A program made the translations under genes and the position numbers. 64,000 nt of DNA from Episyrphus balteatus (Eukaryota; Arthropoda; Insecta; Diptera; Syrphidae): the NCBI RefSeq assembly GCF_945859705.1, contig NC_079137.1:33165322-33229321 (forward strand), in the 5' to 3' direction. Positions 47,086 through 57,871 of the stretch are shown here, one piece after another. Every line of letters begins with the position of its first letter. Position 1 is the stretch's first letter. Below the pieces are notes generated by a model. It made no database searches, was not told where the DNA came from, and saw only the letters and a program-made list of their open reading frames with translations.

Positions 47086-47697
47086 CTGGTTAACAATGAT
47101 TCTGTTGCCGAAACAAAAATATAATTTTCTGAAGGTTTTCGGTGTGCTGAATTCGAATCCGAAGTCAGAAAAAATTGATCAGCTCCCGTTACAAAATACA
47201 AAAAAACGTTTTTTTGACTACTTCGGACCTTATTTTTTAATGTAAGGAAAATTTAAGAAGATAGCTATTTAGTAACGGTTTCTATAAAAACTATTTTCCG
47301 TCTTTCAAGAACTTTTCAAATCTTTCCGATATCTTTGTTATTGCCCGAGATATCTTAAAATGAAGTAAGTGGCTTTGGCTTCATATATCATAGAGGAGAT
47401 AATGACGTTATAAAATTTATGAAATATGCAAACAACTAAGGATATCTCGAGAAGTAAAAAAGATATCGGAAAGATTTAAACAGATTTAAAAAGGTGGAAA
47501 TAGTTATTATAAAAACCATTATTAAATATGCTCAAACAATTTACCTTATATAAAAGAATAAGGCCCGAAGTACTGCATTTTCTAACAGTAATATTTCAAA
47601 AACGGGAGCTGATTAATTTTTTCTGACTACGGATTCGTAGTCACCGAAAACCTTCAGAAAAGTATTTTTTTGTTCCGGCAACAAAATAAAAGTTTAA
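47086..47697. repeat. Palindromic repeat with CACTGGTTAACA left end (about 610 bp)
   Basis: Arms of about 300 bp pair imperfectly: TTTCTGAAGGTTTTCGGTG ... GAAGTCAGAAAAAATTGATCAG on the left with the inverted segment at 47600-47675. Further in, TTTCCGATATCTTT and CGAGATATCTTA pair with their inverted partners near 47440-47480. The left end ACACTGGTTAACAATGATT resembles that at 54197, so the two are one family. The matching right end is lost. Confidence 0.75.
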
Positions 47698-47699
47698 GA

Positions 47700-48830
47700 T
47701 GTTGATAAATTATTTGCTTGAACAAAGGAAATTATCATGATTATTATTATTTTTTTTTTTCAATATCCTATTGAACCTTTCTACAAAAATGGAGTAAATT
47801 TTAAGAACAAAGTGAAACAACGCATATTTTAAGTGGCTATATAATAATTGAAAACGTTATGCATTTCACAAAAAAAAAAAAAAATATATTTCTACAAAAA
47901 AAAAAACTATTACACCCATCAATCGAGTTTTTTTTGAATTTGTACTTTCTTGTTTCAAATTTCAATGCATAATAAGACAAAAATTTGCAAGAATTAAAAC
48001 AAAATTATTAACAAAATTTTTATTTAATTTATAAAAAATATAGGTACCTATAGAATGTCCGATTTTTACCTCATAAAGGCTATATGTTGTTCTCAGTTTT
48101 TACACAAAATAACAGGAAAGCCCAAGCTTTAGTTAATGCGTTTTTTATTGATTCTACAACCACCTATGTACTAAAAAATGCAGTTCAAAATTAAATTGGG
48201 ATAATGGAAAGCGTATCTGCATTTTGTGTGCCACTGCCATGTAATGGCTGGAGTTTCCAATTTCCGTCCAAAGGGAAATTTCTATGTTGGCACATTTATA
48301 TTGAATTGTCGAGCATGCAATCTTAAAAATATTTGAAATAAGATTTCTCCTAAGAATCATTTAGATTTTTTTGTTTTATAAAAATTCAAGATATTGCATA
48401 CATTTAGGATTTTAAAAACTATAAAATGGAAATTTAAAACAGTAAGATCCCTAATTTGTTAAACATTTTTTAATACTTAGATTTTCAGCTATGTGGTATT
48501 TGCTCCGAAGACAAAGTAGCCTTGTGATTTGAATTATCTAAAAAAAGGTTAAGGGCAATGAGTCAAAATATTAAATGAAAATGTTTGCAATGGAAGAACA
48601 TTTTAAGTTAAAAAAAAGAAGTATTGAAGAAATGTGGATTATTTGAGGGAATAGAGCTATCTTTGTAGTTTCAACTTAAATTAAAAAAAGAGATAATTAT
48701 GTAATTCTGAATTTATGTTTATTAATAAATTATTTATATTTTCATAAAGGACATGAGGAGCCAAAGACATTACTGCTTATAGTTTGTTTAAAAATTTAAT
48801 TTACTTAAACCTCATCTGATGTACAAGTAT
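47700..48830. other. AT-rich stretch, nothing recognised
   Basis: No supported gene or bounded repeat. Confidence 0.4.
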
Positions 48831-48835
48831 TGCCC

Positions 48836-49600
48836 AGGGTCGGATTGGGGCATAGAGGCCCGGGTGGCAAAGTGATAAAAGGGGCCACCGCGCCACAGCT
48901 CCACGCAAACAAAAAAAAAGTTAGCTACAATATTACTACATATGTATTATTTTTTTTTTGCTAAAATCGAGTTTTGCTAGATTCGAGTCTATTACTAAGG
49001 GCCCCTGAGTTTTAGACTTATAGACAAAAGAATTAATTAAAATAATCCTGTATTAATTTAAAAAAAAAAAGATTTATGAGACTTGTTCTTTAATTTTAAA
49101 AACTTTTTTTTTATTTCCAAAAGTTCTGAATTTTAGTTCAGATTGTTTGCATGCATTCAGAAATTCAGAGTTTTTTTTTTTGAAACTGGAAACATTCGCT
49201 CTCATTTTCCTTATGAATATAATTGGTGAAAAAAAAACATGTTGCAGACATCCAAAAGAATACCCTTTTATTTATTTCGGGGCCCCTGTGTGGAAAAGCT
49301 CACAAAAGATCGCCTATGATTTTGGAATAAAAATAATTTAAGTTTGTATTTGGAATTTAAAAAACCCATTTATTTGTACAGGGGACCAATAATGCTAGGT
49401 ACAAGCAAGACCCGAGGACAAGTACGGTACGCGAAAAACCCTTTAATTTGTATCCTGTTTCTGTTGATTCAAGTCTTTAAGAAAGATATCTGAGGTGAAA
49501 ATTAGGAAACTGAGTGCACATTATAGGTATCTGTTTGTTTCGTTGTTTATTATTTACATCATGTTTCTTCCCTAAATACAATCTTGCGTGGGGCCCTGAC
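48836..49600. repeat. Possible hAT-like relic with repeated GGGCCCCTG words
   Basis: CAGGGTCGGATTGGGGC at 48836 looks like the terminus of many hAT elements (CAGGGtcGGacTGG). GGGCCCCTG or GGGGCCCTG words recur at 48999, 49281 and about 49592. A matching inverted right end and an 8-bp duplication could not be found, so boundaries are approximate. Confidence 0.38.
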
Positions 49601-49674
49601 AATTCTATTCAAAAAGAAAATTTTCATACCCCAAAGCCCCAAAAATGTATTAACAAAAAAAATTTTAAAAAAAG

Positions 49675-49693
49675 TTACGCATACGCCACAGTG
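49675..49693 (-). repeat. Dispersed 19-nt CACTGTGG motif (copy 5)
   Basis: The minus strand reads CACTGTGGCGTATGCGTAA, then CTTTTTTTAAAA. The plus-strand sequence after it, GACCGAATAATTTTAAACTTT, resembles that after copy 2. Confidence 0.68.
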
Positions 49694-49699
49694 ACCGAA

Positions 49700-50540
49700 T
49701 AATTTTAAACTTTGTAGAACTAGCAAGTTCATGCTTTTATTGTAAAATTTCCTGGAATATAACAGCTTTTTCAAAAGAAAAAGTAAACAATGATGAAACT
49801 ATGCCATTTAATTTCTTATATAACAGAATTTTAGGTAGGTATATTTAATAGAATTGAAAAAACAAAAATTAAAAATGGTTCTTTTTTTTTGTAATTTATA
49901 AGTCATAAACACATTTTCATTCATTTTTTAAATTGATTATTTTTTGAGAAAAATAAAGGAAACAAAATAAATTTTTAAAACGCGTTAGACACGCGTGTAA
50001 AAAATTTTAACTATGAAATATTAACGATTTGCGTTAAATGTAAGGATTATATAAGTTGTTTTCATAGAGAGTTTAATAAGTTTTTTTCTTTATTTTTGTT
50101 CTTAATTAACAGTAGTTAAAGTTTAAAATTTAAAAACCTTCACTTTAAGAACAAATATGCTAGCCAATTTAATATGTAATTATAATCACCAAGAAAGTAT
50201 CCATCGATAGTTTCTTACGTGTAACATAAATAAAAAAAAATCAATAAAACAATCCCATTTTTTATCAAAACTGTACATACACTTTGACAGTTATATACGT
50301 AACGTAACGCAATTTCTAATAATTCAAATGCTCGTTCATGCGCAAGATCCAAAAGCACCTGTTTTTAAACAAAAATAGAATATGATGACATCAACATCAG
50401 CGTCCCCATGGATAAATGAGAGGCATGAGACACACTCACACATTCTGTCAAACTATTTCGTTGACATGACAAAGCTTTCTAGCATTTTTTCCACATCAAA
50501 GCTAAACAACACACCGGTTAGACTTTGATTTTGATTCAAC
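49700..50540. other. Upstream flank of the plus-strand start exon
   Basis: Less repetitive and more mixed from 50270 to 50600. An initiator-like TCAGTA lies at about 50549. No TATA box stands out. Confidence 0.3.
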
Positions 50541-50664
50541 TACAAAATCAGTATCTGCAGCAATTTCATAGCGTTAACGTGTGTCTCGCTTACAAAAAAA
50601 GGAATAAAATTCTCTAATTTATTATTTTTTCAACCAAGTGTTTTTAATAAAAAAATAAATCAAA

Positions 50665-50674
50665 ATGCCACTCG
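50665..50674 (+). CDS. 10-nt start exon of an unidentified gene (MPL + 1 nt)
   Basis: AAATCAAAATG gives a strong insect start context. It is followed by CCA CTC G and a consensus donor, GTAAGTAG, at 50675. The coding part is three codons plus one base (phase 1). A TCAGTA about 115 nt upstream could be the initiator, leaving a 5' UTR of ordinary length. The gene would run rightward, divergent from the minus-strand exons at 46.1 and 30.6 kb. No later exon was identified in the remaining 13 kb, so the first intron is long or the call is wrong. The gene cannot be named from three residues. Confidence 0.48.
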
Positions 50675-50679
50675 GTAAG

Positions 50680-53600
50680 TAGAGTTTAATAAAATAAAAT
50701 TAAAAATAAATGATTATAAATGCTTTTATACAAGTTAACTTAATGTCAATACTTTGTTAAATAAAAAAATTATAATTGCTGTCAAAAAGTGTGTTGAAAT
50801 TATTTGGACTAATTCCAACAAAAATAAAAGAAAAAGCAAAAAAAAAATACTACAAATTCTTTTTTTAAAGTTTTTCGTGTGTAGAAATTTAAGGTGTGGC
50901 TTTTTTTATTTCCAATCAACAATAATAAAATTGTTGTCAATGCATTTTACATTATTTTCCGTTACGCTTTTTTAAAATCGCAGTTTTTTTCTAACACGTC
51001 ATTGAATTTGAATGTAAAAGAATCAAAGTATAAATCCGTTTGAAATGAACGATGACATAATCCAAAAACAACAAATAAAAGAATTATTATACAGAAGCGA
51101 AATAAAAGAAAATTGTTATTGTAATTTTTCTTGATTTATCACCCTAATAATATTTTTCGTATGTTTGAATTCTTTGCATTTAAAGTTGTTTTATACGGAT
51201 ACCTCATAAATTCTTCTCCACTTTATACTTTCTATGATTTTCGAATTAATTCTATAGCATCGGAAAGAGGGGTCAAATTTTATATGTATGTAAATTATAT
51301 CTCGAAATTTTGAGTTGCTTTGAAAAAGATGGCAATTTAACAAATAATTCTGTTGAAGTGGAAATTGAGGATTGGTGCTTTTGTGGATTGTTGTTTGTTT
51401 AAAACAAAACATGCCGGTAGAATGTGGTTTTGTTGTTGTTTTAATCTACTTGTCTCTTCTTTTTACTCTTCTTCTTCTTCTTCTTCTTCTTCTTCTTCTG
51501 CAGCTTTTTTGGTTCGCATAGTTTTCTTTTTTTTGTTATTGAGGTTGAATCAGGGACGTGTTGTCAAAACAAATTAGCTACTATGGAATTTTTTTTTGAT
51601 GAAAACTAAAAAAAAAAAAAAAACATTCGAGATGGCTTTCATGAATCATTAAATAGATTGTTATTAAATAAACAAAATAAATTAAATCAGGCCATGAGAA
51701 CGAGAATTAAGGAATAGAATTCTCATCCCGTACCAGAATATTGAAACTAGACAAACAAGAATGCTGAAAAGCTAGTAACTTTTCAAAATTTTGTCTTAAA
51801 TGAACTACCTTTAACAATTTTACTCAAAATATTTTGTACCTATTTTTCTATAGGTAGATTTATTTTTTTTTTTTTTTCAATTTCAAACTTTGTCCCAAAA
51901 ATCTGTAAAGATTTTCGGTTAAAACAAAATAAGCTTTAAACAAATTATCCATTCGCTTTTGACCGTAGTAAGGTTTTATAACCTGGAATGTTTTCAGCTA
52001 AGTTCTGAGGTTTATTTTTTGTACTGTTATCAGTATGAAAATCAAAACTTACAGTGGTCGAAAATGCCTTACGCTCTTTCATAGGCGTTGATATTAATAT
52101 TGTTTTCCTGTGAAAAAATTTAAAGCATATGTGCCAACTATTATCAAGTATTTTAATCTGCGCTTTTTTTCTAAACAAATTACAAGATAAACTTTAAAAA
52201 CTAAAAAGGTAACCGATTTTTTCTTCTTAAGAATAGCGCTGGTCAGTCAGAAATTATCATCATTATTATACTTCTTTGAATGAGCATCATGAAGTCTCGA
52301 CGTCTTTATTTTAGGTTTAGAAAAAGAAAATAATCCGACAAATACAATTGTCGACTTTTTGCACCGCGATAACACCAGTGTAAAAAGTTGCATTAACTTG
52401 AAGAACCAAAACAGTTTATCTTCAAATCCGGCTTTTTGATCTTTATTTCTTTACTCAAGTTTGCATATTATCTATGCAACGTTCATAATATCTTCTTTTT
52501 AAACACCATAAATGAAAATTCTTTGCCGCCAGGTACAAAGGGGTTAAGTCATAAATGATAGTTTGTCAGAAAATGCTATTAAAGTAGATCTAATGTGAAT
52601 GAATATCGCTGAATTTTTGAACATTGATCCTCTTATTTTTATAGAAAAGAATTTGTGTTTTTGATACCAAATAAAAGAGAAAAAAAAAGCTTACTCAAAA
52701 AAACTTTAAGCATACCTTTTGAGCAATTTGCATGAGTTGGTCTTTATTTCAAACGAATTTTTGTGAATGCTCGAAAACATTTTTTCCATTTTAACTGTTG
52801 GTAGTTTAGTAGTTTTCTTAAGCGACATAAGTTTATAATTTCTAAAATGTCATGGAAATTCAAAATATAAATCTACTTATGATGACTCATGTATAATAAT
52901 AGTAAAATAGATAAGCTAAGGTTGAGACCAAATAATTTCATAATATTTTGTCAATCAAAGTGTGAAAATCGCAAATTGTAAAAATGACTCACACTAACAA
53001 CACACAAAATGCATACAAAAAAAAAAGTGTTATAAAAGTATCTTTCAATTGTGTTATGTCGTTACTAGAAGACATCGAGTTGGATTCATTCCAAGTTATA
53101 AGAATTAATTTTTTTCCCGGAATTATTTAAATGTCTGCCATAATTAAAGGTAGAAAATCGTTTCTATTTCTATTGGAAATGAAAAACCTATCACATTTGT
53201 ATAAGTTTATAATAAATTCATTCAAGTCTCAATTTCTTATGACCACATTTTCTTTGCATATACCTACTTTATATTGTTGTTTTCAATGTTTGTGTTTTGT
53301 ACCTCTTCTATCTTTTCAATACCAAATGAAATTTTCTATCAAATTAAATCGTAATTTATCGTCTTCATTACCATATTTTTTTTTTTGTCAAGACATACCA
53401 ACAAATTTTCCTATATTTTCTAAATTTTGAATACAATCAAAAACAAAACTATCAAATTTTTTTTTTTTGACATGATTATCTTAAATTTTTTTCTCAATTG
53501 AAGTCATTCACACCGGAAAAAAGTATGATAATAGGATTTGTTTGTTTAGAAATTAGTATAAGTAAACACTTATGAATGTACTTTATTTTAAAATAGATAT

Positions 53601-53960
53601 ATTGCCATATGATGAAATATTTTCGCACCTCAACTTCTGATAATATTTTATTTATTATTTTTATTTATTGCACACGTGCAATATTGATTCGAGTTGCACG
53701 ATTAGCTGATAAAGAAAACCTATATAGAAAAGATTTTAAATTAGCATGTTTTTACATAGGTACCTAACACATTTTTACACAATTAATTAATAATTTTTTA
53801 TAAACAAGCAATAAGTAAAATTGTTATGTAAATAACAACAACTACCCAATAACAATAAGAATCGTTATGGTTGAATGATCCTAGCGCTTTATAGAAGATT
53901 TTTAACTTTGAAGGTCAATTTGTTCATTACGAATCTTGTTATAAGCTTGTATTTTTATAT
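50680..53960. other. Probable first intron or intergenic AT-rich DNA
   Basis: Apart from the TTC microsatellite no bounded feature was found. Short open frames (for example 53131-53430) are AT-rich and lack motif or splice support. Confidence 0.4.
51466..51499. repeat. (TTC)n microsatellite
   Basis: About eleven TTC units ending in TGCAG. The serine run it encodes in one frame is a by-product. Confidence 0.95.
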
Positions 53961-53964
53961 ATTC

Positions 53965-54010
53965 ACCAGAGTTGTTATATACCAGAGTTGTTACATACCA
54001 GAGTTGTTAA
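53965..54010. repeat. Three-copy 16-bp tandem repeat
   Basis: ACCAGAGTTGTTATAT at 53965, 53981 and 53997, with the later units slightly varied. Confidence 0.93.
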
Positions 54011-54197
54011 ATAATATTTTATTTAGTTATCACCAAACCAAAAATTAAAGAGTGGACTTCGAGTTTCAGTCAAATAACTTGCAACAGATCAAGCGTCTAG
54101 TCATCAGACTTCATTTAATTATACATAGTTCATGAACTTAAAGTAAGAAGTTTGAAGACACATCAAATATTCGCTTTTTCTTACAAGTGAAAAATTA

Positions 54198-54620
54198 CAC
54201 TGGTCAACAAGGTTTTTGCCACAAGAACCAAAATATACTTTTCTATAGATTTTTGATGTGCTGAACTCGATCCGCAATCAGAAAAATTCTATTAGCCTTC
54301 GTTTTTGAAATAGTACCGTTATAAAATAAAAAAAAAAAGGTTTTTTTATAACGGTTTTATTTCAAGAATGGATGCTAATAGAATTTTTCTGATTGTGGAT
54401 TCGAGTTCAGCAACTAAAAAACCTATAGAAAAATATATTTTGGTTTTTGTGGCAAAAATTCTGTGACTAGTGGCTTATTAACTGAAACTTTAAATATCTC
54501 GAGCAATAAAAGAGATATTAGAAAAATTTAAACAGTTTTTGAAAGAAGATTATCTGTCACCGTTACAAATTTGTTTATAATAAATTACCTCACATCAAAG
54601 AATAGCCTCGAAAACGGCGA
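54198..54620. repeat. Palindromic repeat with CACTGGTCAACA left end
   Basis: The part 54198-54472 is an inverted repeat around a poly-A/poly-T centre: CACTGGTCAACAAGG ... TTTTTGCCACAAGAACCAAAA against the inverted right end finishing GTGACTAGTG. Arms of about 125 bp also share GCTGAACTCGA and CAATCAGAAAAATTCTATTAG. The next 150 bp (TCTCGAGCAATAAAAGAGATA, AAATTTAAACAG) matches the inner part of the 47.1-kb repeat, so this copy is rearranged. Confidence 0.75.
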
Positions 54621-54639
54621 AAATGTGTGCCCTTAATAT

Positions 54640-56120
54640 TAATATTTAGGTTAAGATTTTCAAATTCCACTTTTCCATACAAAAAAACATGCACAAAAAT
54701 CTATTGCCTCCTCTGATTTTTTTGATTCACCAACTAAGTGCCAACTATCTGAAAAAATTTTAGCATTAAACCACAAAACTTAACTCCAAATTCCAAACGA
54801 AACGATATTTAACCAAATTTTGCTATTAGAGTTCAGTGTAAATAAACTGTAAATACTTTTATCAAATTATAACCTCAAAATAATTTTTGAAAAAGGAGTT
54901 GAGTTGAGCTGTTAAAAACTTTTAATCAGCACGTTTTGAAAAACAACATATCTAAATTTCATCAAATCTGATTGGAACCACTTTTCCTATAATAAAAGTC
55001 CCAGGTTTGTTTCCAGTTAAAAGCAAAACAAAAATATCATAACAACACTGTGCATTGAACCAAACACGAGATGACATCACACTCGCAAATACAAAAAAAG
55101 AGTGACGTAGAAATATATATTACTTCATTACAAAAAAAAAAAAAATTCAAATCAATGGAAATAAATGATTACCTCAGAAACAAGAAAATACCATTCTTAG
55201 CTTTTAGCAGTAAGGTCAAAAATAATAATTACAATCAATCATTCGAAGGTTATAGGCCAACTTTTGCAGACCGAAAAAGTGATAAACTATGACTCATAGC
55301 TTTGAAAGAACACTCATTTGTATTGTAAAAATTGTACAAATAGGTAATGGTCAAAAGAAACTGCAATATTTTGATTTTAGAAAGAGGTGTCCGTGTCATA
55401 GTCATACTTTAGTTTAGACATTTATTATAATGATGACGATATTCTTAAACATTTAACTTGAAAACAATCGAATTTCATAGAAAAGATTTAGAGGACGTAG
55501 AATCGGAATATATTAAATCACAGATAGTTGTTGGAGGTGATGTCATATTTTTTTTTTTCAATTTGTTGTACCTACATGATTATGATTATATTTTTAACAA
55601 CTTGTTGTTCTGTACCTACGATGTTGTTGTTTTTATTTATGTATCTATGTAAATATTTTTATTGTAGAACTTCTGTTAAATAGTTAAGTCGGTCAGGGCA
55701 AAGAGGTGCTAATTTATAGTTGGGCTAAATAAAAGTAATTATACATAAACATGATGAAGGTAAGAAGAAGCTACAAATCGTGAAACTTAATTTTGTTGTT
55801 CCTCAGTGGAATTTTTTCTATGAGTGGAATTTTATAGAATTACTGAATAAATTTGCATTTTTAGGTTTGTATTATTTTGGTAATAGCTTCTATTATAAGT
55901 ATAAAGTAAAACCCGTTAAATGAAAGGTGGGTTAATGTAATGCAATAGATATACATGCTACATTTACTACTACCAAGTAAGTGGTAATGATTCATTCATA
56001 ATAATAAATTAATCAGATTTATTTTCACATAACCAAGTAATCACTTCCTGCCAGGTGGGCAGTTTAACTTGGGTTAGAATAGAATATAGAAGCTATTAAT
56101 AACAGCCGGTGCTGGTGTAA
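54640..56120. other. AT-rich stretch without supported genes
   Basis: The short plus-strand open frame at 55071-55292 (72-73 codons) has a lysine/asparagine-rich product with no recognisable motif. No splice or repeat support was found. Confidence 0.4.
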
Positions 56121-56575
56121 ATGGCCGGGTTCAACGCACCATCTGAATTTAAGTTCAGATTTTTTTTGACGTTGAACGCAAAAAACATCTGAATTTCAGA
56201 TGACATTAACGAAGAATCTATTTTTTTTTTCTTTACTTGGATTGACTTTAAAAAAAGAACATTTATTTTCCTAGGATAATAAAAATAGTTCCAGTGATTG
56301 TAAAAAAAAGTTATTTATTAATATTTTCGCTGAGATCACTTCAGTATTTGTAAAAATTATTTTGTTGGGTTCATAAAAACCCTTTCTGTTATCCACATGC
56401 ATGTTTAATTTTGCTTTGGTCCCCAACTTCATTAAGTTTTTTTATTTCCTCATTTATTTTCATTATTCCATTTCTGCACATAAACATGCGGAAAAAGAAC
56501 ACAAAATTATATAAATTACATATACATTGTAATATCATATCAACAATTATATATATACATTGTAATATAATATCC

Positions 56576-56590
56576 ACAATTAACAATAAT
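56576..56590. repeat. RTE target-site duplication, 3' side
   Basis: ACAATTAACAATAAT, identical to 60921-60935, directly abutting the 3' tail of the minus-strand RTE copy. Confidence 0.92.
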
Positions 56591-56616
56591 CTTCTTCTTC
56601 CTTTTTCTCGGCGCTG

Positions 56617-57506
56617 CACATAGGGGTATTTACCAATTTTAGGCGGACAAAATTATTTTTCCGGTTTATCTTCATCACTAAGGTATTTAGTACTGGAATA
56701 AAGTGTTTTAAGTGTTGATTTCAACAAAAACATTTTTCTTCCTAAACCACTTTTTGATCAAACAAAAAAGTGTCAAGAATGGATCCCAATGGTTTGTTAA
56801 AACGCTTATAAATGGAGTTCTATTAATGGTATCGCCAAGATAAAGGTCTTAAAATTTAGGAAAAATCATTAGGATTCAGGTTCTGTAATTCAAAAAGTTG
56901 AATCTTTAAAAAAACTTAAAATATGGATACTTAATACAAGGTAACCATTTTTCAAAACCTAAAACCTTTAAGAAGGGCAAATGTGTCGAAGTTGCACTTA
57001 GTTGCACCTATTTTTTACAGATTCAATTAAATAAAAGTTTAACCTTTAGAAAACATAAAATTTTATCACACAATAATGTGAAATTGTATAACTTATCTCC
57101 TTACTAACACAGAAATTTACTTTTTTTACGATTAATTTATATTAAGATTCAACATATCACTTTTTTATTTATAAAGTAATACAACATTTAGATACAACAT
57201 CTAGTAGACAGTTTCGTATCTCCTTATCAATATTCCATAAAAACTTTTTTCTAAATCCACTTAAAAAAAAAAGTACTTACTTAAGCACAGACGGAAAATT
57301 ACAAAAAAAAATTAATTTAATCTTTGGGCTGAAAACTTTGAACTCTAGACCGCTGCTGTTAGTCACCTGAAGTGATAATCAATTTTAAAACTATAAGAAA
57401 ATGCTAAGCAAGTTATCTACTTTTAGCAGGATGTTGATTTTTTACGTTTGGATCAGTTTAAAATTTCGTGTTTTGTCCGCCTAAATTGACTAAATACCCC
57501 TATGTG
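56617..57506. mobile_element. 890-bp non-autonomous DNA transposon inside the RTE tail, Transib-like
   Basis: Terminal inverted repeats of about 36 bp: CACATAGGGGTATTTA, then CAATTTTAGGCGGACAAAA on the left, with the inverted copy ending CCCCTATGTG on the right, few mismatches. A 5-bp duplication, CGCTG, flanks it (56612-56616, 57507-57511). The RTE copy at 34.6 kb carries the uninterrupted AACAGCGCTGA at this point, which fixes the insertion site. CAC-starting ends plus a 5-bp GC-rich duplication are features of Transib elements, though CACATAG is not a perfect fit to their usual CACWRTG. A GCAC end with a 3-bp GCT duplication is an equally consistent reading of the bases. No coding region was seen. 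Confidence 0.87.
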
Positions 57507-57598
57507 CGCTGTTATGATCTCGATGTCGAGGGGATCATAACCTTCCCACGTTACTGCTTCACACTAGTGATCCGCCTGTGGGGTTCGCCGGGTTGACC

Positions 57599-57871
57599 TC
57601 AGAAATCGGCGGCAAGCCTCCCGGTTTTGTATTGTTCCGTTTCTGAATGCTGGTGTTTTTGCATTTGCTTGTACCAGGAGTTTTTAGGCCTACCTTTCTT
57701 TTTATTTCGTGTTGGAACGTTATATGATATTGCTTTTTTGACGGGGTTCTCAGGATCTCTCCTTTGAACATGGCAATACCAACTGAGTCGGTCGTGTTCA
57801 ATTTTTTGGGAGATGGTATTTTTAACATGAAGGCTTCCTCGGATCTTTGTAGGTACTTCTAATTCTATCAA
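57599..57871 (-). pseudogene. C-terminal region of the RTE polyprotein, frameshifted
   Basis: A minus-strand frame offset by +1 from the RT frame continues with EHDRLSWYCHVQRRDPENPV, the conserved 'RLRWYGHVxRRDPE' region after RT in RTE elements, then KKGRPKNSWYKQMQ. Overlap with the end of the RT frame at 57822-57871 marks the frame change. The expected segment after GRPKxxW is shortened and runs into the 3' UTR. Confidence 0.82.

Noticed and set aside
51353..51577. Open frame with a poly-serine run
   Set aside because: Product of the TTC microsatellite; no start context or domain.
56389..56623. Open frames on both strands beside the RTE tail
   Set aside because: They cross from AT-rich flank into the transposon end and show no motif.
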